From contig NZ_RQRU01000001.1 of the NCBI RefSeq assembly GCF_004335015.1, positions 186,001-250,000 of the forward strand: 64,000 bases of DNA, given 5' to 3'. The stretch is from Psychrobacter pygoscelis (GTDB taxonomy: Bacteria; Pseudomonadota; Gammaproteobacteria; Pseudomonadales; Moraxellaceae). The notes under the pieces are model-generated. The model worked only from the letters and a program-made list of their open reading frames with translations. It made no database searches and had not been told where the DNA came from. Position numbers and translations under genes: made by a program. Shown one piece after another: positions 27,665-38,078 of the stretch (position 1 is its first letter; each line of letters starts with the position of its first letter).

Positions 27665-28414
27665 CTAAATAGCCCAGTCCTCTACCGCCCAGCGATGTGC
27701 TAACGCATGTGCATGCAAGGTTTCATCAGGCGTCACACACACTGGCACATCTGCCCACTCTAGCAGTGGCAAGTCATTTTTTGAGTCCGAATAAGCATAA
27801 GTCTTGTCATAAGTAACGCCTTTATCCTGCTGCGCTGCCAGCCATTTTTCCAAGTGGTACAGCTTACCATCTTGAAAATTGGGTCTATCAGTTAGCTTAC
27901 CTGTATAGCGATTTTCCTTGATCTCAAGCGGTGTTGCTAACACATAGGCGGCATCGATGCCAAAGCGTTCAGCGATAGCCGATACCACAAAATTATTAGT
28001 CGCTGAGATGATGACCACGTCATGACCAGCATCTAGATGATGACGCAGCGCACTTAATGCTTTGGGACGCATGTGCGGCTCAATCTCATATTTGATATAG
28101 TCTTCTCGTAGATCGTGTAGACGCTCAAGAGGTAGGGTCGTTAAAAACTGAGCAACGAATTCGTTATATTCTCTAGCATCAAGCGTGCCTTCAATATATT
28201 GTTCATAAAACTTTTGATTGGCAGTGCGGTACTCAGCTTCGTCAACCAACCCATGCTTGACGATATACTCACCCCAAAGATAGTCACTATCGACATCGAG
28301 CAGCGTATGATCTAAATCAAACAATGCCAAGCTGTTGGCTACATCTGCAGGCATTTTATTCTTATCATCTGTAGTATTTCTGACTACATTTGATGATCTT
28401 AATGAATCTTTCAT
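27665..28414 (-). CDS. HAD-superfamily phosphatase, subfamily IB (SerB-like)
   Basis: Cytosolic phosphohydrolase of 249 residues. Motif I FDLDHTLLDVDS (near 32-43) carries the nucleophilic Asp; motif II is VVIISATN (near 134); motif III/IV is the YSDSKNDLPLLEWAD block near 207-221. The helical cap between motifs I and II and the phrase GKLTDRPNFQDGKLYHLEKWL are typical of HAD-IB hydrolases annotated as histidinol-phosphatase- or phosphoserine-phosphatase-like. TAGGAAAA about 9 nt before the ATG at 28414 supports the start. The substrate is unknown. It lies upstream of prfB, with a spacer of about 115 nt. Confidence 0.85.
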   Translation of the reverse strand: MKDSLRSSNVVRNTTDDKNKMPADVANSLALFDLDHTLLDVDSDYLWGEYIVKHGLVDEAEYRTANQKFYEQYIEGTLDAREYNEFVAQFLTTLPLERLHDLREDYIKYEIEPHMRPKALSALRHHLDAGHDVVIISATNNFVVSAIAERFGIDAAYVLATPLEIKENRYTGKLTDRPNFQDGKLYHLEKWLAAQQDKGVTYDKTYAYSDSKNDLPLLEWADVPVCVTPDETLHAHALAHRWAVEDWAI

Positions 28415-28544
28415 GTTAACTTTTCCTAATCTGCTTTATTACTTTGTTTCATTATGTGAAAGTTTATATAGTATAACTTACTAATAATATTCAGTTGATG
28501 GCTACTTTTTTCGTTTACCCTCGGGTACGGATTGCTACTTTATC

Positions 28545-28999
28545 ATGGAAAAGTTGCATACTTTGTCTACTTCCAATGACGATAAACTCGCGCATACTGC
28601 GCGCCATGCGCAGAAAAATCATTAGCACCATCGTCATTATTAGCCCCAAGCTACTTCATACCAAGAGCGCCACATTACCTTTTTGCACGTGGTATTTATA
28701 GCCTATTTACCAGTATTATTGTTGTCTAACTGGGGTGCTTTTTGCTCTACTAATTGCTGTAGGACGCTCTTCCATCAGCGACCCGCCATGCAGTGTTTTT
28801 TGGCTCGTTAGTCCTTTTTTGTTAGTAATAGGTGCAATAATTGGCGCATTCTTAGTTACCTTGGGAGCGATAGAGTTTTTTGATAAAACCAGTTCACGAC
28901 AAGATATCGCTCCTTTTCATGTATAACGTCATTTATGTTTTAGCAGTGAGCCTGTTGTTGCTAGTGCTAATTGGGTTAACCGCGCTATTGCTACCCTAG
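28545..28999 (+). pseudogene. Decayed membrane-protein gene
   Basis: Starting at ATG 28545 the frame gives 26 residues (MEKLHTLSTSNDDKLAHTAR...), then two TAG stops where CAG would fit (KNH-stop-HHRHY-stop-PQATS), then ERHITFLHVVFIAYLPVLLL. It next shifts frame to VLFALLIAVGRSS and PFLLVIGAIIGAFLVTLGAI, and shifts again to YVLAVSLLLLVLIGLTALLLP before a final stop at 28999. Together these would form an integral membrane protein with about four helices. Two nonsense codons and at least two frameshifts show it is dead. I cannot name the family. Confidence 0.6.
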
Positions 29000-29087
29000 C
29001 CCCACTAGCACCGTTTAGACTCTACAATAGCCTTCCAGTGTAGCCCTCATACTTACGTTATAAGTTAGTAATGTCTATCTCTGCTCT

Positions 29088-29624
29088 TTACTCAGGCATT
29101 GATACAGGCGTTAAACCTTCGCGGAACCTCTGACAGCGCTCTGCATAATGCACAGCAGACAACTTTAACATGGCCACTTGCTCATCACTCAAGGTTTTGA
29201 CCACCTTGGCAGGCGCTCCCATCACTAATGAGTTGTCGGGTATCTCTTTACCTTCGGTCACTAAGGCTTTGGCACCGATAATACAGTTTTTACCGATTTT
29301 GGCATTATTAAGTATCACCGCACCGATACCGATCAGGCTATTGTCCCCAACGGTGCAGCCATGCAACATCGCTAAGTGGCCGATAGTCACGTAGTCGCCA
29401 ATGTTGACTTCAATACCAGCATCGGTATGGATTACGGCATTCTCTTGCACATTACTATAGTCGCCGATGTGTATTCGCTCATTATCCCCACGAATAACTG
29501 CGCCAAACCAGACGCTGGCTTGCTGACCCAGATAGACATCACCAATGACTCGGGCAGTATCGGCAACCCAACCATTAAAAGGCGTGGCAAATTCAGGTGT
29601 CTTATCTAGATATTGGTAAATCAT
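29088..29624 (-). CDS. Gamma-class carbonic anhydrase family protein
   Basis: Left-handed beta-helix trimer-forming protein of 178 residues. Hexapeptide repeats run through residues 18-150 ([45 protein letters not shown]). Candidate metal-binding histidines lie in [20 protein letters not shown]. The final residues form a helix. This matches the YrdA/PaaY group, in which carbonic anhydrase activity is not always present. It is a single gene, divergent from carA across a 520-nt spacer. Confidence 0.88.
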   Translation of the reverse strand: MIYQYLDKTPEFATPFNGWVADTARVIGDVYLGQQASVWFGAVIRGDNERIHIGDYSNVQENAVIHTDAGIEVNIGDYVTIGHLAMLHGCTVGDNSLIGIGAVILNNAKIGKNCIIGAKALVTEGKEIPDNSLVMGAPAKVVKTLSDEQVAMLKLSAVHYAERCQRFREGLTPVSMPE

Positions 29625-30147
29625 AGGTTATCCTTGGCATGTTGATTATTAATAGCTTAGGAGCAAGTGCAGTCCATAGGGATTAGATGGAGATTTAAGT
29701 GAAGATTTTGCAGATTAGGGTCGAGCGCACTCGACGTTATCTTAGCTTGATTATAGCTATCTAACTATAATGGATATGTTTAGAAATGGATATATTTAGA
29801 ATTTGTCCAGATAATACATATGGTGTAAAAGCACGTGCTTTGACATTGATTTGACTGTGCTTTGCTAGTCATAAGCCATGATGCAGGGAATGAAGATTAA
29901 AGCTATTTCCTAATTTTTATTTTAAATCATTCAAATGACACGCTACTGCCCTAGCTCTACCTGAAAAAACCTTGTATAATGCGCAAAATCTGTGCCAAAG
30001 CGAGCGGACATGATACGATTACGAACGATGACTTTCCCTACTTAGTCAATATCGTAATTGATTTCAATAATGTCTTCTCGCTTTTTTGTGGGCGATTTTT
30101 GGCATCACAGAGTGTAACAAGTATCTTATCAATGAGCGGAGGCAACC
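29625..30147. other. Intergenic region upstream of carA with a perfect 16-bp tandem repeat
   Basis: About 520 nt. AATGGATATRTTTAGA is repeated head to tail at 29769-29784 and 29785-29800 with one difference. The function is unknown; an operator for a regulator or chance are both possible. The carA ribosome binding site GCGGAGG lies at 30136-30142. No gene was recognised in the rest. Confidence 0.5.
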
Positions 30148-31407
30148 TTGAATTCAGTGACATCAGCAGCAGCAACGACCGAGACAGCGGCAATTTTAGC
30201 ATTGGCAGATGGCACTATCTTTCGGGGTATCAGTATTGGTGCTTCCGGACATCGTGTCGGTGAAGTCGTCTTTAATACAGCGATGACCGGCTATCAAGAA
30301 ATCCTAACTGACCCAAGCTATGCCAAGCAGCTCGTCACCCTTACTTATCCCCATATTGGCAATACTGGCACCAACTCAGAAGATTCAGAGTCAGGTAACG
30401 TCGTCGAGCGCCACCAAGTATGGGCCGAAGGTCTTATCATTCGTGATGCGACCATGGTTACCTCCAACTTCCGCCATAGCGAGTCACTATCCGACTACCT
30501 TAAGCACCATGACACCGTCGCTATTGCCGAGATTGACACCCGTAAGCTCACTCGAATCCTGCGTGAAAAGGGCGCTCAGAACGGCTGTATCATGACTGCT
30601 GATGCTAACGGTGAGCTGAGCGCTGCCGATGAGCAAAAGGCTGTTGAGCTTGCACAGGGCTTTGCTGGCCTAGAGGGTATGGATCTGGCTAAAGAGTGCT
30701 GCCATGCAGACGGCTTTGCTTGGACCTCAGGTACTTGGGAGCTAGCCGATACCCTGCACAACCGTGGCCTTGATAGTAGCATCAATAGCCAAACTGGCGG
30801 CTTCTACAAACAGCTCGGTGAGCATATTGAGCATAAATATGACGTCGTCGCTTATGACTTTGGTACTAAGACCAATATCCTACGAATGCTCGTTGACCGT
30901 GGCTGTAAAGTCACTGTCGTACCTGCCGAGACCCCAATTGCAGACGTACTAGCGATGAATCCTGATGGTATCTTCCTGTCTAACGGCCCTGGCGATCCAG
31001 CAGCCTGTAGTTATGCTATCGACAGCGTGCGTCATATTATTGAAGAGACGGATATCCCCACCTTTGGTATTTGCCTAGGTCACCAGTTGGTCGGGCTGGC
31101 CAGCGGCGCAAGCACTGTTAAGATGAAGTTTGGTCACCACGGTGCTAACCATCCTGTTCAAGATTTGGATACTAGCACAGTAATGATTACCAGCCAGAAC
31201 CACGGCTTTGCTGTCGATGAAAGTACGCTGCCTGACAATGTCCGTGTTACCCATCGCTCATTATTCGATGGCTCTAACCAAGGGATTGAGCTGACCAACA
31301 AGCCAGTATTTAGCTTCCAAGGTCACCCAGAAGCCAGCCCTGGTCCGCATGACTGCGCGCCGCTATTTGATAAGTTTGCTGAGATGATGGCAAAGGCAAA
31401 AGCTTAA
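30148..31407 (+). CDS. carA: Carbamoyl-phosphate synthase small (glutaminase) subunit
   Basis: Hydrolyses glutamine and passes ammonia to CarB for carbamoyl phosphate, used in arginine and pyrimidine synthesis. The 419 residues have the N-terminal CarA domain ([13 protein letters not shown] onward), then the class I glutamine amidotransferase with GICLGHQ (Cys309) and a C-terminal [10 protein letters not shown]. It is longer than E. coli CarA because of an N-terminal tail and an insert around residues 190-220. Translation starts at TTG (30148), placed by the strong GGAGG 5 nt upstream; no suitable ATG exists. The next gene starts 4 nt after the stop. Confidence 0.96.
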   Translation: MNSVTSAAATTETAAILALADGTIFRGISIGASGHRVGEVVFNTAMTGYQEILTDPSYAKQLVTLTYPHIGNTGTNSEDSESGNVVERHQVWAEGLIIRDATMVTSNFRHSESLSDYLKHHDTVAIAEIDTRKLTRILREKGAQNGCIMTADANGELSAADEQKAVELAQGFAGLEGMDLAKECCHADGFAWTSGTWELADTLHNRGLDSSINSQTGGFYKQLGEHIEHKYDVVAYDFGTKTNILRMLVDRGCKVTVVPAETPIADVLAMNPDGIFLSNGPGDPAACSYAIDSVRHIIEETDIPTFGICLGHQLVGLASGASTVKMKFGHHGANHPVQDLDTSTVMITSQNHGFAVDESTLPDNVRVTHRSLFDGSNQGIELTNKPVFSFQGHPEASPGPHDCAPLFDKFAEMMAKAKA

Positions 31408-31411
31408 TAAC

Positions 31412-32221
31412 ATGAAGAATTGGGGATTGACAGCTTTACTCCTTAGTTTGTCTCTTACCGCTAATAGTAGTAGCGATCCCCTTTTACTTCCAAATGGTAG
31501 CGACAAACAGCTTGCCGATCGAATTAACGATAGCTTTATAGATACTTCAATCACACTGGCAGACACAGTCACTGATCGCTCAAATACATATACGAAGCGA
31601 GAGGCAGCTAGTCTGCTGACTGATACCATTCTAAACTTATATGATTATGATGGTTTTTTTTCAGCTTTCCGTGATGGTCTAAAGGTAACAGAGCCAGTAA
31701 CTAAAGACACCGCTTCTTTTCAAGTCGCTTATTTACAGTGTTTACAACGCAACCTAACCTCGCAGCAGTATGCAAAACATTTGCAAAGCTATAGCATTAT
31801 ATATGTAAACTCTATAAACGATAAACAGTTACAAGCTGACTTAATATTACTTAAAAACCCTAAAATAAAGCAACTCTATAGACTTTCTTCTAATTTTTGG
31901 GAATCAGCCATTAGGCCGAGTGATGATAAGCAGGCACTGACTAAAAAGTTGCAACAACAGCATCAAGAACTTCTCAGCTTGCTAAGAGCACCTGAGAATA
32001 CAGAATATTTTCAAACTTTAGAGCAATCACAAGGTCTAGCTTTACTTTTAAATACCCCCATGATGATAAACCTCGACTCTTCGATTTTCACAGGAAGCGC
32101 GACTCAATCTAGTTTGGTTGATAAATTTATTGAGGGGACAACCTCCCAGTGTGCTGAGGTGTTCCAAAGAGAGTTTAGAAAAAAGCTAGGGGAGATCAGA
32201 CCGTTACACAACATCAACTAA
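31412..32221 (+). CDS. Unknown secreted protein between carA and carB
   Basis: I do not recognise this 269-residue protein. It has a short Sec-type signal ([19 protein letters not shown]), then a mostly helical polar chain with repeated Leu, Gln and Ser. It carries a few cysteines (Cys110 in YLQCLQRN, and SQCAEVF near the end) that could form a disulfide in the periplasm. It starts 4 nt after carA and ends 52 nt before carB, so it is almost certainly transcribed with them, although a periplasmic protein has no obvious place in carbamoyl phosphate synthesis. Its base use is more AT-rich than both neighbours, hinting at insertion into the operon. Confidence 0.78.
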   Translation: MKNWGLTALLLSLSLTANSSSDPLLLPNGSDKQLADRINDSFIDTSITLADTVTDRSNTYTKREAASLLTDTILNLYDYDGFFSAFRDGLKVTEPVTKDTASFQVAYLQCLQRNLTSQQYAKHLQSYSIIYVNSINDKQLQADLILLKNPKIKQLYRLSSNFWESAIRPSDDKQALTKKLQQQHQELLSLLRAPENTEYFQTLEQSQGLALLLNTPMMINLDSSIFTGSATQSSLVDKFIEGTTSQCAEVFQREFRKKLGEIRPLHNIN

Positions 32222-32273
32222 TTTCAGCTCATCAGCTATCCAACTCTGCAAAATTTTAATAAAAGGTGATTCA

Positions 32274-35200
32274 ATGCCAAAACGTACCGACATTCAAAGT
32301 ATCCTTATCATCGGCGCAGGCCCCATCGTCATCGGGCAAGCATGTGAGTTTGATTACTCTGGCGCGCAAGCGTGTAAAGCGCTTAAAGAAGAAGGCTACC
32401 GAGTCATCTTGGTCAACTCTAACCCAGCGACCATCATGACCGATCCGGTAATGGCAGACGCCACTTATATCGAGCCGATCACTTGGCAGACCGTTGAGCA
32501 AATTATTGACAAAGAACGTCCTGATGCCATCTTACCCACGATGGGCGGTCAGACTGCACTAAACTGCGCGCTAGATTTAGACAAAAACGGTGTGCTAGAA
32601 AAGTACGGCTGTGAGCTTATCGGTGCCAGTAAAGACGCCATTGAAATGGCAGAGGATCGCGATCTATTTGACCAAGCCATGAAGCGCATTGGCCTTGAAT
32701 GTCCGCGAGCTGCCATCGCTGAGACCATGGAACAGGCCTTTGAGATTCAAGCCGAAATGGGTTTTCCAACCATCATTCGTCCGTCTTATACCATGGGCGG
32801 TTCAGGCGGCGGTATTGCTTATAACCGTGACGAATTTATCGAGATTTGTGAGCGTGGTTTTGATCTGTCCCCCACCCATCAGCTGCTTATCGATGAGTCG
32901 CTAATCGGTTGGAAAGAGTATGAGATGGAAGTGGTGCGTGACAAAAACGACAACTGCATCATCGTCTGTGCTATCGAAAACTTTGATCCAATGGGCGTTC
33001 ATACCGGCGACTCAATCACCGTCGCGCCAGCACAAACCTTGACCGATAAAGAATACCAGATCATGCGTAATGCCTCATTAGCAGTGCTGCGTGAGATTGG
33101 TGTTGAGACTGGCGGCTCGAACGTTCAGTTCGGTGTCAACCCTGATACAGGGCGAATGGTCGTCATCGAGATGAACCCTCGCGTATCACGCTCTTCAGCA
33201 CTGGCATCCAAAGCTACTGGCTTCCCGATTGCTAAGATTGCGGCCAAGCTTGCTGTAGGCTATACCCTAGACGAGCTACAAAACGACATCACCGGTGGTA
33301 AAACGCCAGCGAGCTTCGAGCCGTCCATCGATTATGTCGTCACTAAGATTCCAAGATTCAACTTTGAGAAGTTCCCACAAGCTGAAAATATCCTGTCGAC
33401 GCAGATGAAGTCGGTCGGTGAAGTGATGGCGATAGGCCGTAACTTCCAAGAGTCCATGCAAAAGGCCCTTCGTGGTATGGAGACTGGTGCAGATGGCTTT
33501 GATGAGCAGATTGACTTTGCTGCTATTAAAGAAGGCAAGCTCAGCAAAGATAAAGCTTTGAGTGAGGTCAAAAATCGCCTGACCGTGCCAACGCCAGAGC
33601 GCATCTTCTATCTCGCCGATGCTTTACGCTTAGGCATGAGTATCGAAGATGTCTTTAAATTAACCAAGATTGATCGCTGGTTCTTAGTGCAGATTGCTGA
33701 TATCGTTGCGACCGAAGAGCGGGTCAAGGCGCTTGGCTTGGGGGGGCTAACTGCGGATAATCTACGCCGATTTAAGCGAAAAGGTCTGTCTGACTTGCGT
33801 CTCGCTACCCTCCTTGGCATCTCGCAAAAGCAGCTGCGTAAAAAGCGCTGGGACTTAGGCATCTATCCTGTCTACAAACGCGTCGATACCTGTGCCGCTG
33901 AGTTTGCCACTTCTACAGCGTACATGTACTCGACCTATGACGAAGAGTGCGAAGCAGCACCTACCGACAACAAGAAAATCATGGTCATCGGTGGTGGGCC
34001 TAACCGCATCGGTCAAGGTATCGAGTTTGACTATTGCTGCGTCCATGCTGCGCTTGCTATGCGTGCTGATGGCTACGAGACTATCATGGTCAACTGTAAC
34101 CCTGAGACCGTCTCTACTGATTATGACACCTCTGACCGCCTCTATTTTGAGCCGATCACTTTAGAAGATGTGCTGGAGATCGTCCGGATCGAACAGCCAG
34201 ATGGCGTTATCGTTCAGTACGGTGGTCAGACCCCATTGAAGCTCGCCCGCGCCCTTGAATCCGCAGGGGTAAATATCATCGGTACGTCGCCAGATGCGAT
34301 CGATCGCGCCGAAGACCGTGAGCGCTTCCAGCATATGATCAATCAGCTAGATCTAATTCAGCCGCCAAATGAGCTGGCCACCAGTATGGAAGACGGCTTA
34401 TTAAAAGCCAGCAATGTCGGCTATCCATTAGTCGTGCGCCCTTCTTATGTGCTCGGTGGTCGCGCTATGGAGATCGTCTACAATGAAGACGAGCTGAAGC
34501 ATTATCTACGTACCGCGGTACAAGCTTCTAATGAAGCCCCTGTCCTGCTTGATCGCTTCTTAGATGATGCTATCGAAGTCGATGTCGACTGCGTGAGCGA
34601 TGGCAATGAAGTGGTCATCGGCGGTATCATGCAGCATATCGAGCAAGCTGGCGTTCACTCCGGTGACTCCGCCTGCTCTATACCGCCATACTCACTATCT
34701 AATGAGATCTGTGATGTGATGCGCGAGCAAACCATCGCCATGGCTAAAGAGCTTGGCGTTATCGGCCTAATGAACGTGCAGTTTGCGGTCAAAGATGGTA
34801 CGGTCTATATCCTTGAGGTCAATCCTCGTGCCTCACGTACCATTCCTTATGTGTCCAAATGTATCGGCACGTCTCTTGCTCAGATCGCTGCACGTTGTAT
34901 GGCGGGTAAAAGCTTGGCTGAGCAAGGCTTTACGCAAGAGATTAAGCCATCATTCTTTGCGGTCAAAGAAGCGGTCTTCCCCTTCGCTAAGTTCCCTGGC
35001 GTAGACCCTATCTTGAGTCCTGAGATGAAGTCTACCGGTGAAGTCATGGGTGTGGGTAAAACCTTTGGTGAAGCGTATTACAAAGCTATTATCGGTAGTG
35101 GCGAGCGTCTGCCTGGACTGCCGCAGGAGGGCGAGACCAAGACAGCCTTTATCTCTGTCCGAGATAGCGACAAGGCGAACGTCGTACCAATCGCTAAGCA

Positions 35201-35540
35201 GCTCGCAGACTATGGCTTTAAGCTGATCTCTACCTCAGGAACGCAAAAGGTATTGGCAGAGCATGGCGTGGACTGCCAGCAGATTAATAAAGTCACTGAA
35301 GGTCGCCCACATATTGTTGATGCCTTGAAAAACGGCGAGATTGACCTCATTATCAACACTACAGAAGGTAAGCAGGCGCAAGAAGACTCTTTCTCTATCC
35401 GCCGCAATGCCTTGCAGGGTAAAGTCTTCTATGTGACGACCTTAGGGGCTGCTGATGCCGTTTGTAAGTCTTATGCAATTGACTTGCCTTTTGCGGTCTA
35501 TAAGTTACAAGACTTACATGAGCAAGCCAATACTTTGTAA
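32274..35540 (+). CDS. carB: Carbamoyl-phosphate synthase large subunit
   Basis: Makes carbamoyl phosphate from bicarbonate, ammonia and two ATP. The 1088 residues show two homologous ATP-grasp halves: [17 protein letters not shown] at the start and [17 protein letters not shown] after residue 570. Each has VNSNP/VNCNPE nucleotide motifs and [13 protein letters not shown] metal motifs. A C-terminal MGS-like allosteric domain (from about 950, [16 protein letters not shown]) binds UMP or ornithine in relatives. The length is slightly above the 1073 of E. coli. AAAGGTGATTCA precedes the ATG. Confidence 0.97.
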   Translation: MPKRTDIQSILIIGAGPIVIGQACEFDYSGAQACKALKEEGYRVILVNSNPATIMTDPVMADATYIEPITWQTVEQIIDKERPDAILPTMGGQTALNCALDLDKNGVLEKYGCELIGASKDAIEMAEDRDLFDQAMKRIGLECPRAAIAETMEQAFEIQAEMGFPTIIRPSYTMGGSGGGIAYNRDEFIEICERGFDLSPTHQLLIDESLIGWKEYEMEVVRDKNDNCIIVCAIENFDPMGVHTGDSITVAPAQTLTDKEYQIMRNASLAVLREIGVETGGSNVQFGVNPDTGRMVVIEMNPRVSRSSALASKATGFPIAKIAAKLAVGYTLDELQNDITGGKTPASFEPSIDYVVTKIPRFNFEKFPQAENILSTQMKSVGEVMAIGRNFQESMQKALRGMETGADGFDEQIDFAAIKEGKLSKDKALSEVKNRLTVPTPERIFYLADALRLGMSIEDVFKLTKIDRWFLVQIADIVATEERVKALGLGGLTADNLRRFKRKGLSDLRLATLLGISQKQLRKKRWDLGIYPVYKRVDTCAAEFATSTAYMYSTYDEECEAAPTDNKKIMVIGGGPNRIGQGIEFDYCCVHAALAMRADGYETIMVNCNPETVSTDYDTSDRLYFEPITLEDVLEIVRIEQPDGVIVQYGGQTPLKLARALESAGVNIIGTSPDAIDRAEDRERFQHMINQLDLIQPPNELATSMEDGLLKASNVGYPLVVRPSYVLGGRAMEIVYNEDELKHYLRTAVQASNEAPVLLDRFLDDAIEVDVDCVSDGNEVVIGGIMQHIEQAGVHSGDSACSIPPYSLSNEICDVMREQTIAMAKELGVIGLMNVQFAVKDGTVYILEVNPRASRTIPYVSKCIGTSLAQIAARCMAGKSLAEQGFTQEIKPSFFAVKEAVFPFAKFPGVDPILSPEMKSTGEVMGVGKTFGEAYYKAIIGSGERLPGLPQEGETKTAFISVRDSDKANVVPIAKQLADYGFKLISTSGTQKVLAEHGVDCQQINKVTEGRPHIVDALKNGEIDLIINTTEGKQAQEDSFSIRRNALQGKVFYVTTLGAADAVCKSYAIDLPFAVYKLQDLHEQANTL

Positions 35541-36092
35541 GAAGTTAGCTTTATTCTTATATTAACTTGGCAATAGTTGCTTATTGCAATAAAAATGATA
35601 TAGCGCTATATGTCATGGCGCTATAATCTTGCTAGGTTTAGCACTGAGCTGTTCAAGCCCACTTTATGAAGCGCTACTTCATAGACGCGGTGATGCTAGC
35701 CTGACCAAATATTATGCTACAGTTTGAGGGCTACCTTCTGTATCCAAAAGCTGCTACTATAATATGAGTTTTACGATATAGCGCATCGAAGCTCAATTGC
35801 GTATAATAGCTAAAACCCCTAATTATTTTACCAGTATCTGAAGAAGTACAGCCGCACCCCATAGTATTGGGGTGTTCTGTTATGTATTTGACAAAAATCG
35901 ATCAATATAATTATCAAAAGCCCAATATGCTGCTCTAGTTTGGACATTAAAAAATTTTAATTCAAACTGACTCCGCACTCCTAAGCTACCGCTGGTACTA
36001 GGTTTGATGCTGAGTTATTCATTATCACTATAACTGTCAAAGCGCTACCGCTTTGCCGGATTGTTATTATTAATTGGTTAAGGAACTCTGTT
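35541..36092. other. Intergenic region between carB and greA
   Basis: About 550 nt, no gene seen. CACCCCA / TGGGGTG with a 6-nt loop lies at 35855-35874 and could be the carB terminator, although no T run follows. The greA ribosome binding site is AAGGAACTC before 36093. Confidence 0.45.
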
Positions 36093-36569
36093 ATGCAACG
36101 TTATCCAATGACCCCACAAGGGCACGCTGCTCTCGAAGCTGAGTTAAAGACATTAAAATCTGTAGATCGTCCTCGTATCACAGCCGCTATTGCTGAAGCC
36201 CGTGAGCATGGTGACCTAAAAGAAAACGCTGAATACCATGCCGCACGTGAACAACAAGGCTTTTGTGAAGCGCGAATTCGTGATATCGAAGCCAAGCTTT
36301 CAGGCGCTCAGGTCATTGACCCTGCTACTTTGCCACAAGAAGGTCGCGTGGTATTTGGCGTGACGGTCGTCATCGAAAACATGGATACTGAAGAAGAGAA
36401 GCGCTACAAGATCGTCGGTGATGATGAAGCCGACTTTAAAGCTGGAAAAATTTCAGTGAACTCTCCTATCGCTCGTGGCCTTATCGGTAAGTCTGAAGGT
36501 GATGAAGCCCGTATTGAAACCCCAAGCGGTGTGGTTGAATATGAGATTATGGAAGTGATCTACGAGTAA
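36093..36569 (+). CDS. greA: Transcription elongation factor GreA
   Basis: Rescues backtracked RNA polymerase by stimulating transcript cleavage. 158 residues, the normal length. The N-terminal coiled coil (residues 1-75) contains the acidic tip motif [18 protein letters not shown], whose Asp and Glu chelate Mg2+ in the polymerase channel. The C-terminal FKBP-like domain ends in [15 protein letters not shown]. It is a single gene with its own terminator. Confidence 0.97.
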   Translation: MQRYPMTPQGHAALEAELKTLKSVDRPRITAAIAEAREHGDLKENAEYHAAREQQGFCEARIRDIEAKLSGAQVIDPATLPQEGRVVFGVTVVIENMDTEEEKRYKIVGDDEADFKAGKISVNSPIARGLIGKSEGDEARIETPSGVVEYEIMEVIYE

Positions 36570-36588
36570 CTTGGGTTACTAGTTGATG

Positions 36589-36632
36589 ATGCCTCAGTTA
36601 AGTTTACACATACTTATCTGGGGTATTTTTTT
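36589..36632 (+). terminator. greA terminator
   Basis: ATGCCTCAG pairs with CTGGGGTAT (two G-U pairs) and a run of seven T follows (36626-36632), 20 nt after the stop. Confidence 0.75.
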
Positions 36633-36649
36633 ATAACTTTTTAATTTCG

Positions 36650-37111
36650 TTATGGTCTAGACTCACCATAGATCATTAGTAAGCCCCCGACTACTACTAG
36701 GCTTAAGCCGCCCAGCTTATAGATATCAAGCTTTCGCGCCTCTAAAGCAAACCAACCCATCTGACTGAGTAATACCGCAAAAAACATCTGACCCAAAAAC
36801 ACCCAGAGCAAAGTACTGGCTGAGCCAATCTTGGGAGCCGCGATAAACATAAAAAGAATATAGAAGCTGCCGAGTAAGCCTGGCAGCCACATCCACCAGC
36901 TGGCTGCTGATATATTAGGCGGCTTAATTCCTCCACTTATGCCATATGCTAGTACCAATGAAGCGACTGCTCCGCCCAAATATAAGTAAAACGTCGCTTG
37001 AATCTGCTCTGCACCGGTCGCCTCGCGAAAGGCATTGACCATCGCTAACTGAAGGGGCACGATAGCGCCGCCGAGTAGACTGATTAGTACATATGGTAAT
37101 ATTTTCATCAC
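36650..37111 (-). CDS. DMT-superfamily membrane protein, DUF606/YdcZ family
   Basis: Inner-membrane protein of 153 residues with five hydrophobic segments. The opening LLGGAIVPLQLAMVNAFRE and the centre SWWMWLPGLLGSFYILFMF are typical of the DUF606 half-transporters, which work as dimers or pairs. The ending GGLSLVVVGGLLMIYGE is also characteristic. No partner gene is adjacent. It converges on greA. The substrate is unknown. Confidence 0.82.
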   Translation of the reverse strand: MMKILPYVLISLLGGAIVPLQLAMVNAFREATGAEQIQATFYLYLGGAVASLVLAYGISGGIKPPNISAASWWMWLPGLLGSFYILFMFIAAPKIGSASTLLWVFLGQMFFAVLLSQMGWFALEARKLDIYKLGGLSLVVVGGLLMIYGESRP

Positions 37112-37246
37112 ACCTTATCCTAGCGTCTTACTCATCATTAGAGACGAATCGTCTCACCAGTACAGCTTAATTATAGTTAGCATAGCTATTACTGCCAGCA
37201 CTATTGTATGATTAGCCGTACTGCCTTTAATTAAACCTCCCTTATT

Positions 37247-37903
37247 ATGCGTGCACTGCCTGCGATATCGCGAACAATCTCCTACTTAATTTTAATAGCA
37301 CATCCGATTGTCTTACTCCATCTCATTTTGTGCGCTAGCCAAGCCCATGCGCAAACTGTGGCGGCGCAGTCTGCTGTAGACGATAGCTTTTATATGACCA
37401 AAATCTGCCGCAAGGTTAACCTGCAAGACGAAGATGGCATAAGTTGTGAAGATGGCTACGTGCTAAAGAGTGAGCGCCTAGCCAATGGCAAAGTGCGTGA
37501 GACTATTGTAATGGATAATATCCCAGCCACGCTTTGGTACCGCACGACGCTCAAACAGCTGGATAATGATACGTATCTGATGCACCTAAGCTGTGGAAAT
37601 TACTGTGGCAGCAATACCTTGATTGGTCGCGGCGAGCAGCAGCAAAACTTTGGTTGGTGGTTTACCTATGACGTGGCAAGTCGCTGTAGCGCTGAATTTG
37701 ATAGTGAAAAAATGCTATGGGTAGCGCGGCCTTTCTTCTCTAATAAAATAATAAATTTACCAAAAACGGTTGGGACGCTGCATACGGCTACCGAGCTAAA
37801 ATATACGGCAGAATTTACTAAAAATGGTCAGCTTGCTATCAGTGAATTCATGGCGCGTCAGCCCAAATTTATCCTCCCTAACCCTTGCATAGCCGCTAAT
37901 TAA
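37247..37903 (+). CDS. Hypothetical exported protein
   Basis: Unrecognised 218-residue protein. An unusually long hydrophobic leader (about residues 10-31) ends in SQAHA before QTVA, a good signal-peptidase I site. The mature part has paired cysteines (KICRKV...ISCEDGY, LSCGNYCGSN, SRCSAEF, NPCIAAN) that suggest two or three disulfides and a periplasmic location. Aromatic-rich segments (FGWWFTYD) suggest a beta fold. It stands alone, 175 nt before the radical SAM gene. No function is assignable. Confidence 0.7.
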   Translation: MRALPAISRTISYLILIAHPIVLLHLILCASQAHAQTVAAQSAVDDSFYMTKICRKVNLQDEDGISCEDGYVLKSERLANGKVRETIVMDNIPATLWYRTTLKQLDNDTYLMHLSCGNYCGSNTLIGRGEQQQNFGWWFTYDVASRCSAEFDSEKMLWVARPFFSNKIINLPKTVGTLHTATELKYTAEFTKNGQLAISEFMARQPKFILPNPCIAAN

Positions 37904-38078
37904 TCAGCCTCTAGCAAGCCTTTGACTAAGATAAATATAGGGTAATTTTTAGAAGACAAACCTATCCTAAAGGCGACAGCAGCTGTCGTCTATTTGAGGG
38001 ATTTGGACTAAACTTACGTAGAGTAAGCTGCCAATTTGATAAAATAGGCCCTTATTAATTATTAGTAAGTTCCTATTT

